From Pseudoscleropodium purum (lineage: Eukaryota; Streptophyta; Bryopsida; Hypnales; Brachytheciaceae), in assembly GCA_963969395.1 (NCBI GenBank), contig OZ017796.1, forward strand, positions 29,626,243-29,690,242: DNA of 64,000 bases, in the 5' to 3' direction. Below the pieces are notes generated by a model. That model searched no databases, had not been told where the DNA came from, and worked only from the letters and a program-made list of their open reading frames with translations. This document shows positions 12,289 to 24,435 of this stretch, one piece after another. The position numbers were made by a program, and so were the translations under genes. Numbering within the stretch: the first letter of the stretch is position 1; each line of letters begins with the position of its first letter.

Positions 12289-14464
12289 ATGGCGGCGGCT
12301 TCCGATCCGACTGCACAAAAGTCTAGAGTTGTAGCCCGGATGGTTTGTCCAATTATCCCTTCCGATCCGGCTCATCGAACTCAATTAGAGGAGGACCTCA
12401 TGTGTATAAGGTGTGTCGGATTGTTAGATAGACCATAGGACATGAAGAATGAGGAAATGATTTAGCAACTCATTTACGAAGTTCCGAATCAGTATGAGTT
12501 GACAGTGAGAAGTTGACCCATAGCTTGGACAGAAGACATTTGGGTGGATGTTTATTTGTTTAAAAAGAATGGACTCAGACTAGCTGGAAGAGTGGATAAG
12601 TATGTAGCCGAAAAGTTCTGGAGTCAGGTCCACTCAAAAGAGGGTTTTGCCATCAATGGCTGTAAGAATGAGAAGCATAGATGGGCAGTGAATTTTTTTA
12701 ATTCCAATCTTGTATTTGGAAAAGCCTACCCGGGTTACAGTTATGGTGGCCAACACCATTTTCAGGGCTTTCCAAAACTAGATCGTCCATTGGAGGAGAG
12801 TGATTCAAGGACTAGTGAGCAAACTGGTAGAGCACGTAGGCCGAGCAAAGCACAACCCTATTACCTCATATCTATTCCACCTCTATCACCACAAAGAGGT
12901 CTTGAATGTAGAGCAGACGATTCAATACAAGACCAGAGTCGAGATCCTGAAGTACGGCTTTACGAATGAGCTAGAGAAGAAGGAGAAAGAATCCGAAGAA
13001 GAAGAGCAACCGGAAGAGGAAGAAGCAGTAGTGGACCAAAGAAGAAGGAAGTCCACAGATCCGGCTGTACGGGGGAAGGTACTAATATCGGAACAGAAAG
13101 AGCCAATTCCAGATCCAAAACATCCTCAAGAACTAGAGTTTTTGAAGCCCAAATCCACTGGATGCAGTAGGCCAAACAGATGTATGGCGAATTGAAGGAT
13201 CACGTGCTTCTTAACGCGGGCAAATTCAAGGTGGAATTGGACCAAATTTTGGAGGAGATCCGGAAACATCCAAATCTGGAAGGATTTTAACAGAAAGAGG
13301 AACAAATCCAGAAGTTGGAGAAAGAAAATGATAGCCTCAAGTCCCAACTCGAGTAGATAGAAGGGGAGCTGAACGTGGCGAGATGGAAAGAGACGGAGGC
13401 TCTTCGACTCGTCCACAACCTCAAGGAACTCGTCATGGTTCCGGAGCATACGGTGATCCGAGTTGACCTCTACACCGCCTGGTTGGAGAAGAAAGGGTAC
13501 ATAACCAGATCAAGGATGGTAAAGATCTTGGTCGACTTCGAAGCCCGGATGGGAATTGTTTTGAAGGACATGTACAAGTTGCTGGGATACCTGGATCCGG
13601 AACGAGCTATTGACTTAGAAGGATTTCCGGAAGTTCCCAAGGACATATTCCGGGATACTTTGATTCGACAGACTCCGATTAGGCAGGCTTCTAGTGGTCC
13701 AATTCAATCACAATCGGAGGAATTGAAGTCTATCTTCACTCCAATTGCGAGACCATCAAGTAGTCAAGCATGGACTCTATTAGGACCAACGATACCAGAG
13801 CCGGAGAAAGGGGCAAATGAGAAGTCTGTTCTGGTAGAGCAAGGGGTTTCCGTCTCAATTTTTCCACCACTTGGGAAAATCATAGCCAAAAAGTTTATGG
13901 TACTCGGATTGACTTTTTCAGGGTTGACAAGACGTCCGGACGCGGACACTGTGTCCGCAGCGTCCGCTGACAATCGCGGATGCCGTCCGCCCCGCCCGTC
14001 CTGCCGTGTCCGCCCCGCCCCGTCCACCTTCCGACGGCAGGAGGGACGCTGCGTCCGCTGGCATCCGTGCGGACGGACGTCCGGGTTACGGACGCCTTTT
14101 TCGGGCGGACATAGAGATTTGTCAACCCTAGACGGTTTGCAACAACCTTGACACACGGATTGGAGTAATGATGAATCCAGCTTGGTCTCATCCACAAGAT
14201 TTCTTCCATATGCAGTAGTCGACACCAAAGTGGAATCGTACTGAGATTGAATTGAGTAAGTCGCTGCAAGCTAAGGGTCCGGAGATTCAGGAGTCGGAAG
14301 AGGAGGTATTGAAGTCCGGATCCAAAGAAGAGACGAAATCGAAAGACTCAACTTCCAAGGTTTCACGGAAGCCTCAAACTTGGTCATCAACAAAGAGTAT
14401 ACCGGTGAAGACTTCAAGCAGTCAAAGCGGGAGCAGCTCAAAGAAGGTACGGCGGGGTAGATAG
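12289..14464 (+). pseudogene. Broken coding sequence of unknown family, possibly retroelement-derived
   Basis: From the ATG at 12289 (MAAASDPTAQ...) a protein-like frame runs with in-frame stops near 12436, 12463 and 12514. It then reads on through segments such as LRLAGRVDKYVAEKFW, shifts to frame 2 near 12750-13190 (ITSYLFHLYHHKE, then an acidic E-rich tract) and returns to frame 1. That last part has a coiled-coil-like segment (about 13290-13350) and a soluble segment with LLGYLDPERAIDLEGF. It is interrupted at 13919 by the second hAT MITE, and a Ser/Lys-rich stretch follows (14252-14464). Multiple stops and frameshifts mark it as dead. I do not recognise the family; a gag-like or transposon accessory protein, or a decayed host gene, are both possible. 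Confidence 0.5.
13919..14130. mobile_element. GC-rich hAT-type MITE, copy 2, nested in the broken coding sequence
   Basis: A 212-bp insertion starting CAGGGTTGACA and ending TGTCAACCCTA. It shares gacgtccggacgcggac and tgtccgcagcgtccgctgac with copy 1 but is shorter internally. The flanks gacttttt and gacggttt match at 6 of 8 positions, so the target duplication has decayed and this copy looks older than copy 1. Confidence 0.78.
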
Positions 14465-15600
14465 AGCGCAGATAGTTAGGTAGGATTTTCATTCCGGAAC
14501 GAGATTTTCAAATATGGATCCGGATTCTAGATTGTTTTAAAGGTTCCAAATTCGTAGGGACAGTTGGGCTGTGAACGTTTCGGATATCTTGGGTTGTTCA
14601 CTAATTGGTTGCCTTGATTTCCGGGGTGCCTCTTTGAATTTTAGATGTTGACTTTGGTTTTGGTTTTTAACGGTGGGCAAGTTTTTTGCCCTCTAATTCC
14701 ATCCTAGAGATTATTTTGTTGTATTCCATTCCCTTCTTTAATTTGAGCTACTTGGTAAATATTCTGGTTCCAACTATGTATCCGGATTGTGTTGGTTTGT
14801 TGCTTGGAGTATTGAGATGTGAGAAGGACGGGTGAGGAAGAATCCGGATTTCGGATAACTAGATCAGATTAAGGGAGTGCTATTGTAATGCTGTTAGATA
14901 TGAGACAAAGGAGCTGCGCATGGTGCCTTTGAACTATCGGAACGGTAATTCAGTTTTTAGTAAAGAGTGGTGTAAGTGTAGATCCGGAATTGGAAACAAT
15001 TTTGTGCGGAGATTAGTGACCACCAAAGGAAACTCCCACTCATCGGAAGATGTGCCAACCTTGGGATCCATCTTACACCTAGAAAGATTACCCCCTTGTA
15101 AATTTCAGGTGCCTAAGATCTATCGTTGTAGGAAAGAGGAGTGAAAGCAGTCCTGAGTGACTTGTATTCTGGATCAGCCATCTGGAATGTTGTGAGGATC
15201 TGGATCTACCTTCTGTGTTATACTACCTTGAGTATGTGGGTGTGCGTTTGTTTGTTTGTTTGTTTGTTTTTACTTGTGTAGTGAATTAGAGGAAGAGTGG
15301 TGAAGTCCCTACCCCTCGAAAGATCAAGAGCGGACCCTCTAATGGTAAAATAGAGGAATTGAAAACCAGTGTATTGAGAGACATAACCGGAAACCGAATC
15401 AAACCGGATCCGGATTGGAATCTGGATAATAGTTGATTCCGAAAAAGAGTGGAAGAGAGTAGTTGGTAGAAAAGAAAACGACCATCTAGATACTGAAGTT
15501 TGGGAATACATTTGGAATTCCCTAAGACAATAATTCGTGTCATCTTACCACGTTTTTGTATGTAAAAATACTTACGCCTAGACTACGCATGCGATAGACA
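14465..15600. other. Downstream part of the TCCGG-rich locus, no gene seen
   Basis: GC-intermediate sequence with frequent atccgga and ccggat words, short open frames without recognisable domains, and a (GTTT)n microsatellite. Composition falls back to AT-rich near 15600. It is probably the untranslated or decayed 3' part of the element upstream. Confidence 0.4.
15246..15271. repeat. (GTTT)n microsatellite
   Basis: Six consecutive GTTT units followed by T-rich sequence. Confidence 0.9.
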
Positions 15601-18600
15601 CATTGATTAAAAGATCCTACAATTGGCTTCATTAAAAAATTAAAAAGCTTAATTAAATTACAGCTATAATTTGAAAGGGTGCTTTGAAGAAATTTTTGGC
15701 TTCTAACCCATTGCTAAAGCTTAGGAGTTGAAATCTTATTAAATAATGAAAAAATTGGAACTAACAAAGAAATATATTATAAATTTGAAATTCTATCAAA
15801 AAAATTATTAAAAATTAAAGATATGAAATTTTTCAATAAAAGAATTATATATTTATATAAATTTCCACCTTCAAAGCTTAAAACCTTCAATAGTTTACCA
15901 CTAGTAGCATAGAGAGTAGAGAAACTTTGACTTTATAATCTTTGTAATGATACACATATTCCCTACTCTGAGTGCACATGTAAAACGAAAATTTCATTAT
16001 TTGAAGAATGCATAGATTTTTGTCATTGTATAGATTCCTAATTGATGACTTCTAATATTGATTTTCAATCCTAAATTATTTTTGTGGAGGCAAAAATAAT
16101 ACTAAAATTCCAGACATAATGGTATAGACATCTCATTGGTCTATATATAGATAATACTATCTTTTATAATATATATATATGAAACATTTGCAACATATAA
16201 AAGAATCAAGACTTATAGAGAAAGTTGATTTTGAAAAAACAATTTTATGGGGCTTAGCTTAAAATTAGTGTTGGATTCATTTACAATAGTGTCATCTATC
16301 TTTAGTTATTAATGTGATGGATGATCTCAACTGAAGATACTAAAAGATTTGAATACACTATTTTATCCTAAAATTATTTAATTGTATTTTTTGGTATGGA
16401 ATTGATGGAATCTTTGAAAAATGACAAAGTTCAAATCATTACTTATCATTTGGATTGAAAATGAACTATGATGATAGAATGGAATTAGATACTGGTTGAT
16501 TTCTTTAAAGAATTATAAATTTTTCTTTCATGATATTTTTTTAACATGTTTTTTATATATCCCAAAAATTTCAATCTTGAATTGAATTTTGCAAATTTTG
16601 CAAATTATTAGGAATACTAGAAGAAAAATAAATCACTACACTTTGAAAATTCATTGGCAAAATGGAATGAAGCGGTTTTGCATAACATAATTTAACACAT
16701 TTCTACCAATGGGTCTTTATAATGCTTTGAAGGTATTCTATTTTGATGACCCTTGTCTTTGAGATGCCAATAGAAAAAATAACAAACATGGTTTAGGTTT
16801 ATTTTGAAAAATAGTAATTAAGACCAATTTTAGATGCAATACAATAGCATCTATCCATCTAAAACTAAAAAACAATAAAATGTACAAATGAGACTAGAAA
16901 ATGAGACTTTGGCTCTAACAAAATATATATTTGTGATTGTAAGCATTGAATTATAGTAGAGGGCTCGAGAATAGTTAGGGAATTAAGATGTGCCCCTACC
17001 AAAGTATGTGAAATAGTGTAGAGGGTGCCATAAATTGAAGTACTTGTTTAGGGTGATAGAGGTTCTAAGTGCATGCTTTTTGAGTGTAGAAGACTTGGCA
17101 AGGATTACCTTAAAGTATGATTTTTGTTCATATTTGAATACTTCATGACCAAAAGCTAAAACTTAATTACAATTAATGGAACAAAGTAATGACAAGTGTT
17201 TGTCAATAGTGGACATATGATACATCTCTGTATTGTGATTTGGATATTAAATGAACAATTTCAGCATTTGACATGAATGTTGACAACATCTTATTTCTTG
17301 TTTTTTTGCAATCAATTGCTTTACTAAAAGATCCATCTCATTTCATTACTAATATAACTTAGGAGCATGTATATGGCCCTAGGCACCTATTACTTCTAAA
17401 ATTCATATTAAATTCATCTTGACTATGATAATTACAAAGAAAATCTAAATTGAATTGTTCCTCACATGTCTTCTCATAAAAATATTGTGAAAATTTTTTA
17501 AGTCACCAAATTTTTCCACAGATGCATTTTTTCCCTCATATGAACTTTTTTTGACTCTTCTACCTTACTTCAAAGTCCTTATATAATAACGTGAATCCTT
17601 AAGATCCCCAAATCTATATTTTTTCTTGCATACCTATATTTAATATTTTCATACTATTATAGTCCAATAATATACCATATTTAAAGTTTAAATTCATATG
17701 ATGGTATAGTGGTATACAATGTATACAAGTTCAAACTAGGTTGAATTGTAGTACATTTTGAAGATTGTACAAAACTTTATATGGTGCATAGACAAATATT
17801 GTTCCAAAATGCTCTTGTAAGGTTAGAGGGATTTGATTCTTTGAAGAAACAATATGCAATTTGTTGCAATTTGAATTCGTCAATGTGTACACTTCTAAAA
17901 AAAATATTTTTGAATTGTTGTACAATACTTTTTTAATTCATCTCATTTAGTTTGAGTTCTCATTACAATAACAAGTGAATATATTTGTTAGCACTTGAAC
18001 CCATGCACAACCTCGTAAGCTTCTTTGAACCTTAGAAGCCGTGTATAGAATATTGTAGTATGACCTATTTTAATAATTCATTAATGTCAAAATTGAATTT
18101 TTATAAAAGATTAAGAAACAAAAAAATAAAAATTTGTGAAAAATGAATAAGAGCCTGTCAAATACTTCACTAATAAAGTCAAATTGAAATAAGTTTGGCC
18201 AATCATCAAAAGCAACTAAATGAACCCCTACTGTAAACCATTAATAATACAATTAAAACACATTACATAGAAGAGTCCACTTTTCCATGCATGCATACAA
18301 AATAAAATTATAATAATTAGACCATTTTTACTTCCATGATCTTCTTAAATTTTAAAGGACACAATATTTTGTTTATTATAAAAATATGATGATTTGTGAA
18401 ATAATTACATGCTTACAAATTCTAAACTATTTGTATTCTATATAAAAGTACACAAACCACTCAGAATGAAAAAAATAATTCTTTTGCAATTGCAAAGATG
18501 AAATGCAAGTCACACTATGGTAATCAAAAGTTTGTTATTTGATAAGTTAATTCAATTAATGTGAGAGTTTGAAGAGTGTGATATAGCATGTAAACTTTTG

Positions 18601-19080
18601 GATGAAATTTAGATGAATTTGGATGAAATTTAATTAAAATGGATGAAAATCAAATAAAAATTACTATTTTGGGATAGCATGAAGATAGTGTGAACCATAT
18701 TTTATTGCACTTACCTAAAATAATCAAAAATACCGTATTAGTACCAATGAGCATTATTAGTGTAGGTGATGCCTTCTTTTCATTATTTATGGGGTGCCAA
18801 AGTGGCGATGTAAAATTTTATAGTGGTGCTCCAAATTTCAACATTCATCCAAATATTGGATAGAAAATATCACATTAGTACATACCACATGTCTGTAATT
18901 CTATTTTCATCCATAATTTGGCAATTTCATTCAATATTTTTTCTTAATTGGAAATTTTTGGCGAAAAACTTCACATTTCATTGCCATTTTTCAGCCAAAT
19001 TTTTTTCTGGTGCAATCTAGTAGCAGAAAGCAAAAAGAAGACTTGGTACAAGTTAATTATCAATACTTTAAGTTAGGTTG
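15601..19080. other. AT-rich intergenic DNA, no gene seen
   Basis: Uniformly AT-rich, with only short frames of low-complexity composition (Ile, Lys, Asn, Phe). No repeats with clear ends were found by eye. Confidence 0.6.
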
Positions 19081-19189
19081 TTTACTCTGTTTAGTGACGT
19101 TTGGACCTTTAGCGTGAAAGTTATTGAATTTCAAAAAATTTATGAATTAAAAAATTAAAAAATAACTTTTACTTTTACTTTCATTTTGC

Positions 19190-21560
19190 CTGTGCCGACG
19201 GCACGAGGCACACTCGTAAACATGTCTGTGGACTGTGCGGAAAACCTAATGAGGCATCCAGCTTTTTAGTTCTGTATTTCGGGGAATGATTTTCAGAGCG
19301 AGCACTGGCAGTTTTTGATTAAAGTGTCGCTGCAAATTTGTCGCGCTTTCAGTTGCATTGCCGTCTGGGATTGCAAGCATTGCATTGCGTGTGGCCGTGA
19401 GGATTTTTTTTTGTGGCAGAGGATTGCAAAGAATTTGAACTTGATGAGACGGGATTGCTCATTGTAGACTTGCATTGGTACGGTGTGCAATTGACTATGG
19501 CGATCTTGGGGTTGGCCATGAGGTGCGTCTACCGAATTAGGTCTGTAATTTAAGAGTGACGAGGTTGTGTCTCGACGTTGTTGTTGCATGGGAGCCCTAA
19601 TCTTTCGTAACCTTTTGAGTAACTGGAGATTCTGTTGTTCTGTTTTGATTCACATTGTTGAAGGTGATCGAGGTGTATATTGGAAATCGATCGTGTCTGA
19701 TCTAAGGAACATGGCAATGGCTGATTGACGTGGTGCCAGCCTGATTTGGCGAATGGACTGAAGCTTGAGTTCTTCGTTTGTGTAGTCATCACTGTAAGGA
19801 GAATGGACTGCACCGGAATTTTGCTGAGACGGCATTTTGGAGCACAAGTATTTTTGAGAATCACGATTGCACCGCCAATGCAATCAAGAATACTGGAGTC
19901 CCGAGGGCAGGTTCGTCTTGATATTGTTAAATTTGGTTGAATATCATTTCTTCGAGAAACATGAAGTTTTTCTGTACAACTTCAAAATCTAAAAAGATGT
20001 GTGGCTTCTATTCTCTATGTGGAATTGAAAATAATTATTCAACAAGTCTTACTACTACGGTAATGATTTGACTTCTGACGAGTTGTGCTGAGTACGAGCG
20101 TGCAATGGGATATGTGAGTGAAGTGACTCTAGGCAGCTACTGGTGTGTTAGAAACTCTTAGGGCAGGTCACATTCTGTCACATTGGCGTTCCCTTCGTTT
20201 CGCACTTCTTCGTTGATGATGATGCCTTTGTTCTATCAGGGTGATCGAAATATTCCTATATGATGAAAGTCGTAGTAAGTTCGATAGCTTCTTATGACGG
20301 TCATGCCCTTGGTCATGATTGTGCAGGATGTACGAGCTTGCAGCATTTACCCTTGCTTTTCGAACAGTTCCACAACAGAATGATGCTTTGTGCATATCAA
20401 TATGCCCAGACCGTGAGCTACTATTCACCTTCATTTGGGGTTTGGTATGCAATGCAATGCGTTCTTTCGTTTCACTGAAGAATCATTCGCAACATTTTTC
20501 TAGGATGCGATGGTTGGGTAACCTCTATTGATGAAGAAAAATTGTAATATTGAATATTTCATGTGCGCACTGCAGTTTACTTCTGTTCAATTGACAGTAG
20601 TCCTTCAGATTTTCAGATACAGGATCATTCTACAGAAAATTTCCATTGTGTCAGTGTCCGAAGAGAGTACAAAGAGAATCGACGAGTATTCAAGCTATGC
20701 GGTGAATTGTCCTGTTAATTGGGTTCATAGAGTAGAATGTCTCACCAATATATGAAATTAAGGCCACTTCATTTCAATTTCTAAGTCTAGTGATGAAATG
20801 TCCATAGGATCAAGCGTTAGACCTGTCCAGCGAAACATCCGAGACCAGCACCTCTGCATCTCTATCAGAAGTGAGATTGTTATTTCATTTCAATCGTGGT
20901 GTGAGAAAACAGCTGGGTGAAGTGGAAAGTTTGCTTCCAGCAGTAGTCTCACTGCTAGCTCCTAGTTCCTCCGCCTGTGAATCAGGTACGTCTCAAATTT
21001 CCACAGCCTTCACAAATCTGCCTTCGATGGATTATCTAGTAATTTACCTGGTAAATGTCAGATTTCCACATCTTTCACAAATTATCTGATAAAAAACCTT
21101 CGATGAATTCTCTGCTGGGACATTTGAGCACAAAACAACTTCTCTGGTGGATACTCTTGAATACATGTGCCAGTCAACCTAAACTGTAAACTTGCCTCGC
21201 ATTCTTGCATTCTCATTTAGGCTATGAGTGACGTCCTTGTAAGAAAAGTTTCAAGAACGAAAGTAGCGTATCCATATTATTCAGGAAGTGGTGCAAACAA
21301 AATTGGCTTCGTGTCTATAGCCACTGATTTTAGAATGGAAACAGGATTGTCAAATGCACTTAAGAGCCATCTCCAACCTCCCACTTTGAACGAATTGTAG
21401 AAGAAATGTTTACATAGTGATCAAAACTTGATGTTGACGAATTTGGCTCTTGATCCATCTCTCCGCAACTCTATACATCCCCCAAAAATTTCACTCCCAC
21501 ATATTGGATAAAATGCTTGAATAGTATCCTCAGGTATCTATCAACATAACGTAAGCAACC
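19190..21560. other. Higher-GC island, possible non-coding transcript or unresolved exons
   Basis: Composition is gene-like and several frames of 60-100 codons are open on both strands, but none shows a recognisable domain. On the plus strand a candidate exon runs from an acceptor-like ccatag at about 20811 (DQALDLSSETSETSTSASLSE) to a gaa|gtgaga donor-like site near 20868. A short MAILGLAMR frame near 19497 ends in a donor-like ag|gtgcgt. These could be parts of a spliced gene, but I cannot build a consistent model. It may equally be leader or regulatory DNA of the dehydrogenase on the opposite strand. Confidence 0.3.
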
Positions 21561-21601
21561 GACTTTATATTTTATTGCGATTGCAGCATCCACAGCCTCC
21601 A

Positions 21602-22558
21602 TCAAGCACCTGCTCGCTGCTTGAGCAATTCCAAGGACACATCCCAGAGAAGAGCGGCATCATCAGGGTCGATCGCATGAGGCCGCACACCATGTTGAGC
21701 TGAATTAATTCCCATCCCCTCCACCACTTCCGCTTCGTTGTTATCCTCAAAGTACCGCCCGCCTTTGCCTTCCACCAGTGGCGAAGCCGCCAGCAACACC
21801 TGCGTGGCAGCGCCTTGTTCCGCAGTTTTGAAAGAAAGAGATTGCGCGTATTTCTCCATTTCTGGAGTAAGCTTCATGTGCCGTGCCAAATTCGTGCGAA
21901 TGATACCAGGGTGGCAAGCGTTTACGATGATTCCGTCCTTGACCCACCGCTTACTCGCTTCCACGGCGAACAGCACATTCGCCGTCTTGCTCTGCCCGTA
22001 CGCCGCAAACCCCTCGTAGCTCCGATTCGCAAAATGTAGATCGTCGAACACGACTGGTGAGTAGCGGTGGCCGCGGGAGCTCACGGAGACGACGCGGGCG
22101 TGCCCTGCTGCGGCGAGGTTGTCGTGCAGCCCGAGTGTGAGCTCGAAGTGGCCCAAGTGGTTGGTGGCGAATTGCTGCTCCCATCCTTCCGGGGTGAGCG
22201 TGAGCTCGGGGAGCGCCATGATCCCGGCGTTGTTCACCAGGATGTGGAGGGGGCCTTCCCATGCTTTCGTGAACGCCGTGATGGAGGCGTGGCTGTTGAG
22301 GTCGAGAGGCGCGACGAACACGTTGGGGTTGCCCGTCTTGGAGGTGATGTCAGTAGCGACGCGTTCGCCGGCTTGCACGTCGCGGACTGCGAGAGTGACT
22401 TCGGCGCCGGCGGACGCGAGCGCGCGGGCTGTCTCGATGCCGAGGCCGGAAGACGCGCCCGTGACGATGGCGCGCTTGCCTGTGAGGTCCACGCCTTTGA
22501 TGACATCTTCAGCGGTGGAGTCTTTGGTGAAGGGAGTAGTAATGCGTGTGTCAGTCAT
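21602..22558 (-). CDS. Short-chain dehydrogenase/reductase (SDR), intronless, bacterial-like
   Basis: This predicted 318-residue NAD(P)(H)-dependent oxidoreductase has a full classical SDR layout. It shows the cofactor-binding TGASSGLG motif (33-40), NNAG (109-112), a conserved Asn at 133, the catalytic Ser in VSVSS (158-161) and YGQSK (Tyr187, Lys191). The late PG segment (NACHPGIIRT) and the C-terminal RYFEDNNEAE segment are typical of bacterial retinol-dehydrogenase-like SDRs. I chose the ATG at 22558 because MTDTRITTPF matches the usual start and the context is good (gcaccATG); an in-frame ATG at 22645 would add 29 residues. There is no intron and GC is high compared with the surroundings, consistent with horizontal acquisition. 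The substrate cannot be told from sequence. Confidence 0.9.
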   Translation of the reverse strand: MTDTRITTPFTKDSTAEDVIKGVDLTGKRAIVTGASSGLGIETARALASAGAEVTLAVRDVQAGERVATDITSKTGNPNVFVAPLDLNSHASITAFTKAWEGPLHILVNNAGIMALPELTLTPEGWEQQFATNHLGHFELTLGLHDNLAAAGHARVVSVSSRGHRYSPVVFDDLHFANRSYEGFAAYGQSKTANVLFAVEASKRWVKDGIIVNACHPGIIRTNLARHMKLTPEMEKYAQSLSFKTAEQGAATQVLLAASPLVEGKGGRYFEDNNEAEVVEGMGINSAQHGVRPHAIDPDDAALLWDVSLELLKQRAGA

Positions 22559-23150
22559 GGTGCTTCTCTTGGCGGCTATGGCTCGGACAAGTGGAGAAGG
22601 GCGATCAGAACTCTCAAGGATTTTGTTGATCAGAACGGCTATCAAACTTCACTCCCTAGATCATCTCTGGCACTCAGAAGGAGTCTGCTTTCACAGAATT
22701 TGCACTATTGATCAAATTTCGGGCGTCAAAACAGACTTCAATCAGGTGCTGAAGTTGTAATTCTATTCTAGTCAGAGCTTTGCGGCGCTAGAAGAAAGCT
22801 TGGTTGTTTCAAGGATCAGCACTCCATTCACGGTTCATCAGAAAGCTTTCACACTCCTAATCCCACCAACAAATTCACTCTTCGTGTTCCAAGAGTGAAG
22901 GACAAAGACCAATTCTTCCCTGCGGATTTTCCTTCCGTCCTTCTCATTCGTACGAACTAAAGTTATCCCAGAGAGGCAGCCCACAGAAAGCCGTTCATGT
23001 ACCTGGACAACTGTGGGGAGCAGAATGTCAGTTGTGAGGTGCGAGCACTGATTTATTTTGTCGACACTACCAAAATATCCAACATCTCAAAAAAATAGAA
23101 ATAACAAATCGAACATTTGAAATATGTGTTTGAATCATGGTGCTTCTTCC
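22559..23150 (-). promoter_or_regulatory. Presumed 5' flank of the SDR gene
   Basis: Moderate-GC DNA immediately upstream of the SDR start on the minus strand, with no recognisable coding sequence of its own. It ends where AT-rich transposon DNA begins. The assignment is by position only; no clear TATA box was identified. Confidence 0.35.
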
Positions 23151-24435
23151 TTTTTTGAGAGAGTTCCGGAATGGCAAACACGGAAATTTTTTTATTTTTT
23201 ATTTTTAAAGTGACGGGATGGCGGTCTACCGTAGTACCTCTTCAATTTCGGCACCCTGTGCCGAATATTTAATAAAATTTGACTTTCTAATTTCGGCAGA
23301 AAAAAGCTAAACACTACGAATTTCGTCATCCGAGATACTGAATTAATATAAAAATATTGGCATACGACTTCATTAAGCAATTCATTGACAAGAGCAAAGT
23401 GTTTGAATACACGATCTTTATACAAATTGTGTGATAAGAGGTAAAACAATCCATGTGGGATATGTAAATAGTTAGGATTAGTAGGAGTTCAACCACTCAT
23501 AGTGAAGTTAAACATATGAAATGTATTTAATGTAGAATTTCAAACTTCATTTAGGCATACTAAAACATTGTTTTAAAAAAAAAATTGAACTAAATTATTG
23601 GGGAAAATGAAGCTAGCTTTCATCTCCATAAATCCTTTTGAGATTTTGATCCTCCAATCAAAAGTTATGGACAAATTTCAAGGAGGAGTTGGAAAGAACA
23701 TTTTCTTTGACATTTTCTAACATCCCCTTTGAATTTTGTCAATAACTTTTGTTTGGAGGCTCAAAATCACAAAAGAATCTTTGAAAATGAAAGTTGGATT
23801 TATTTTTCAACTTTTTTTAGATCAAAGTTTTTTTGAAATATGTTATTTTACAATGCAAAAATTAAATTTGAAAGTCTACTTTGAACACAAATACTATTTC
23901 AATTTTGACAATGAGAGGTCAAGCTATCATCTTCAAGTTACCCCATATTCTTTGAGGGTTCATGAGAGAGAATGAATTTCATTATAAAATACATCGTCTC
24001 CACCTTCTTCTCCCACTTAATTTCAATGACAATATTTCTTGATGTTCCCATCAACTAATTTCTTCATGATTAATGATCTTGTTGTATGTATGGTTGATGA
24101 TCATTGGACTCTATATTGTACCTTCTAACTAACATTGGTTATTGTCTTTTTTTATAACAACATAATCATTTAATTCTTTTTGGTTTTGGCAAGATTATTA
24201 AACCTTAGATAGTCAAATATTTCTATTGATTTCGGCAATCAGGGTTGTAAATTTTCAAGATTTTCGGCAATTATCATTATAATTTTCTGAAATTACTTTA
24301 TCTTTAAAAAAATTAATTTTTGCCGAAATTGAAGAGGTACTACGGTAATAAAATTTGTTTTTTTGAGAGAGTTCCAGAATGGTAATCACTTAAAATTTGC
24401 TTTTAAAAAAGTGCTAGGATGGTAGATCACTTGAT
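23150..24435. mobile_element. 1.1-kb TIR element with TA target duplication, inside a direct repeat
   Basis: The core 23229-24345 begins CCGTAGTACCTCTTCAATTT and ends with its reverse complement; 24 bp match perfectly (23229-23252 with 24322-24345). TA flanks both ends (23227-23228 and 24346-24347), as in Tc1/mariner-type insertions. Further tttcggca words lie inside both ends. Outside the core, an imperfect 70-75 bp direct repeat brackets it: gagagagttccggaatggcaa at about 23156, and the related gagagagttccagaatggtaa at about 24366. The interior has no recognisable transposase. The direct repeat may be a separate duplicated sequence or the outer part of a larger element. Confidence 0.75.

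Noticed and set aside
13764..14269. Minus-strand frames opposite the broken coding sequence
   Set aside because: They are shadows created by the second GC-rich MITE and by low stop density; no domain is visible.
21951..22760. Several long frames overlapping the SDR gene on both strands
   Set aside because: High-GC coding sequence opens other frames; only the minus-strand frame with SDR motifs in the right order is real.
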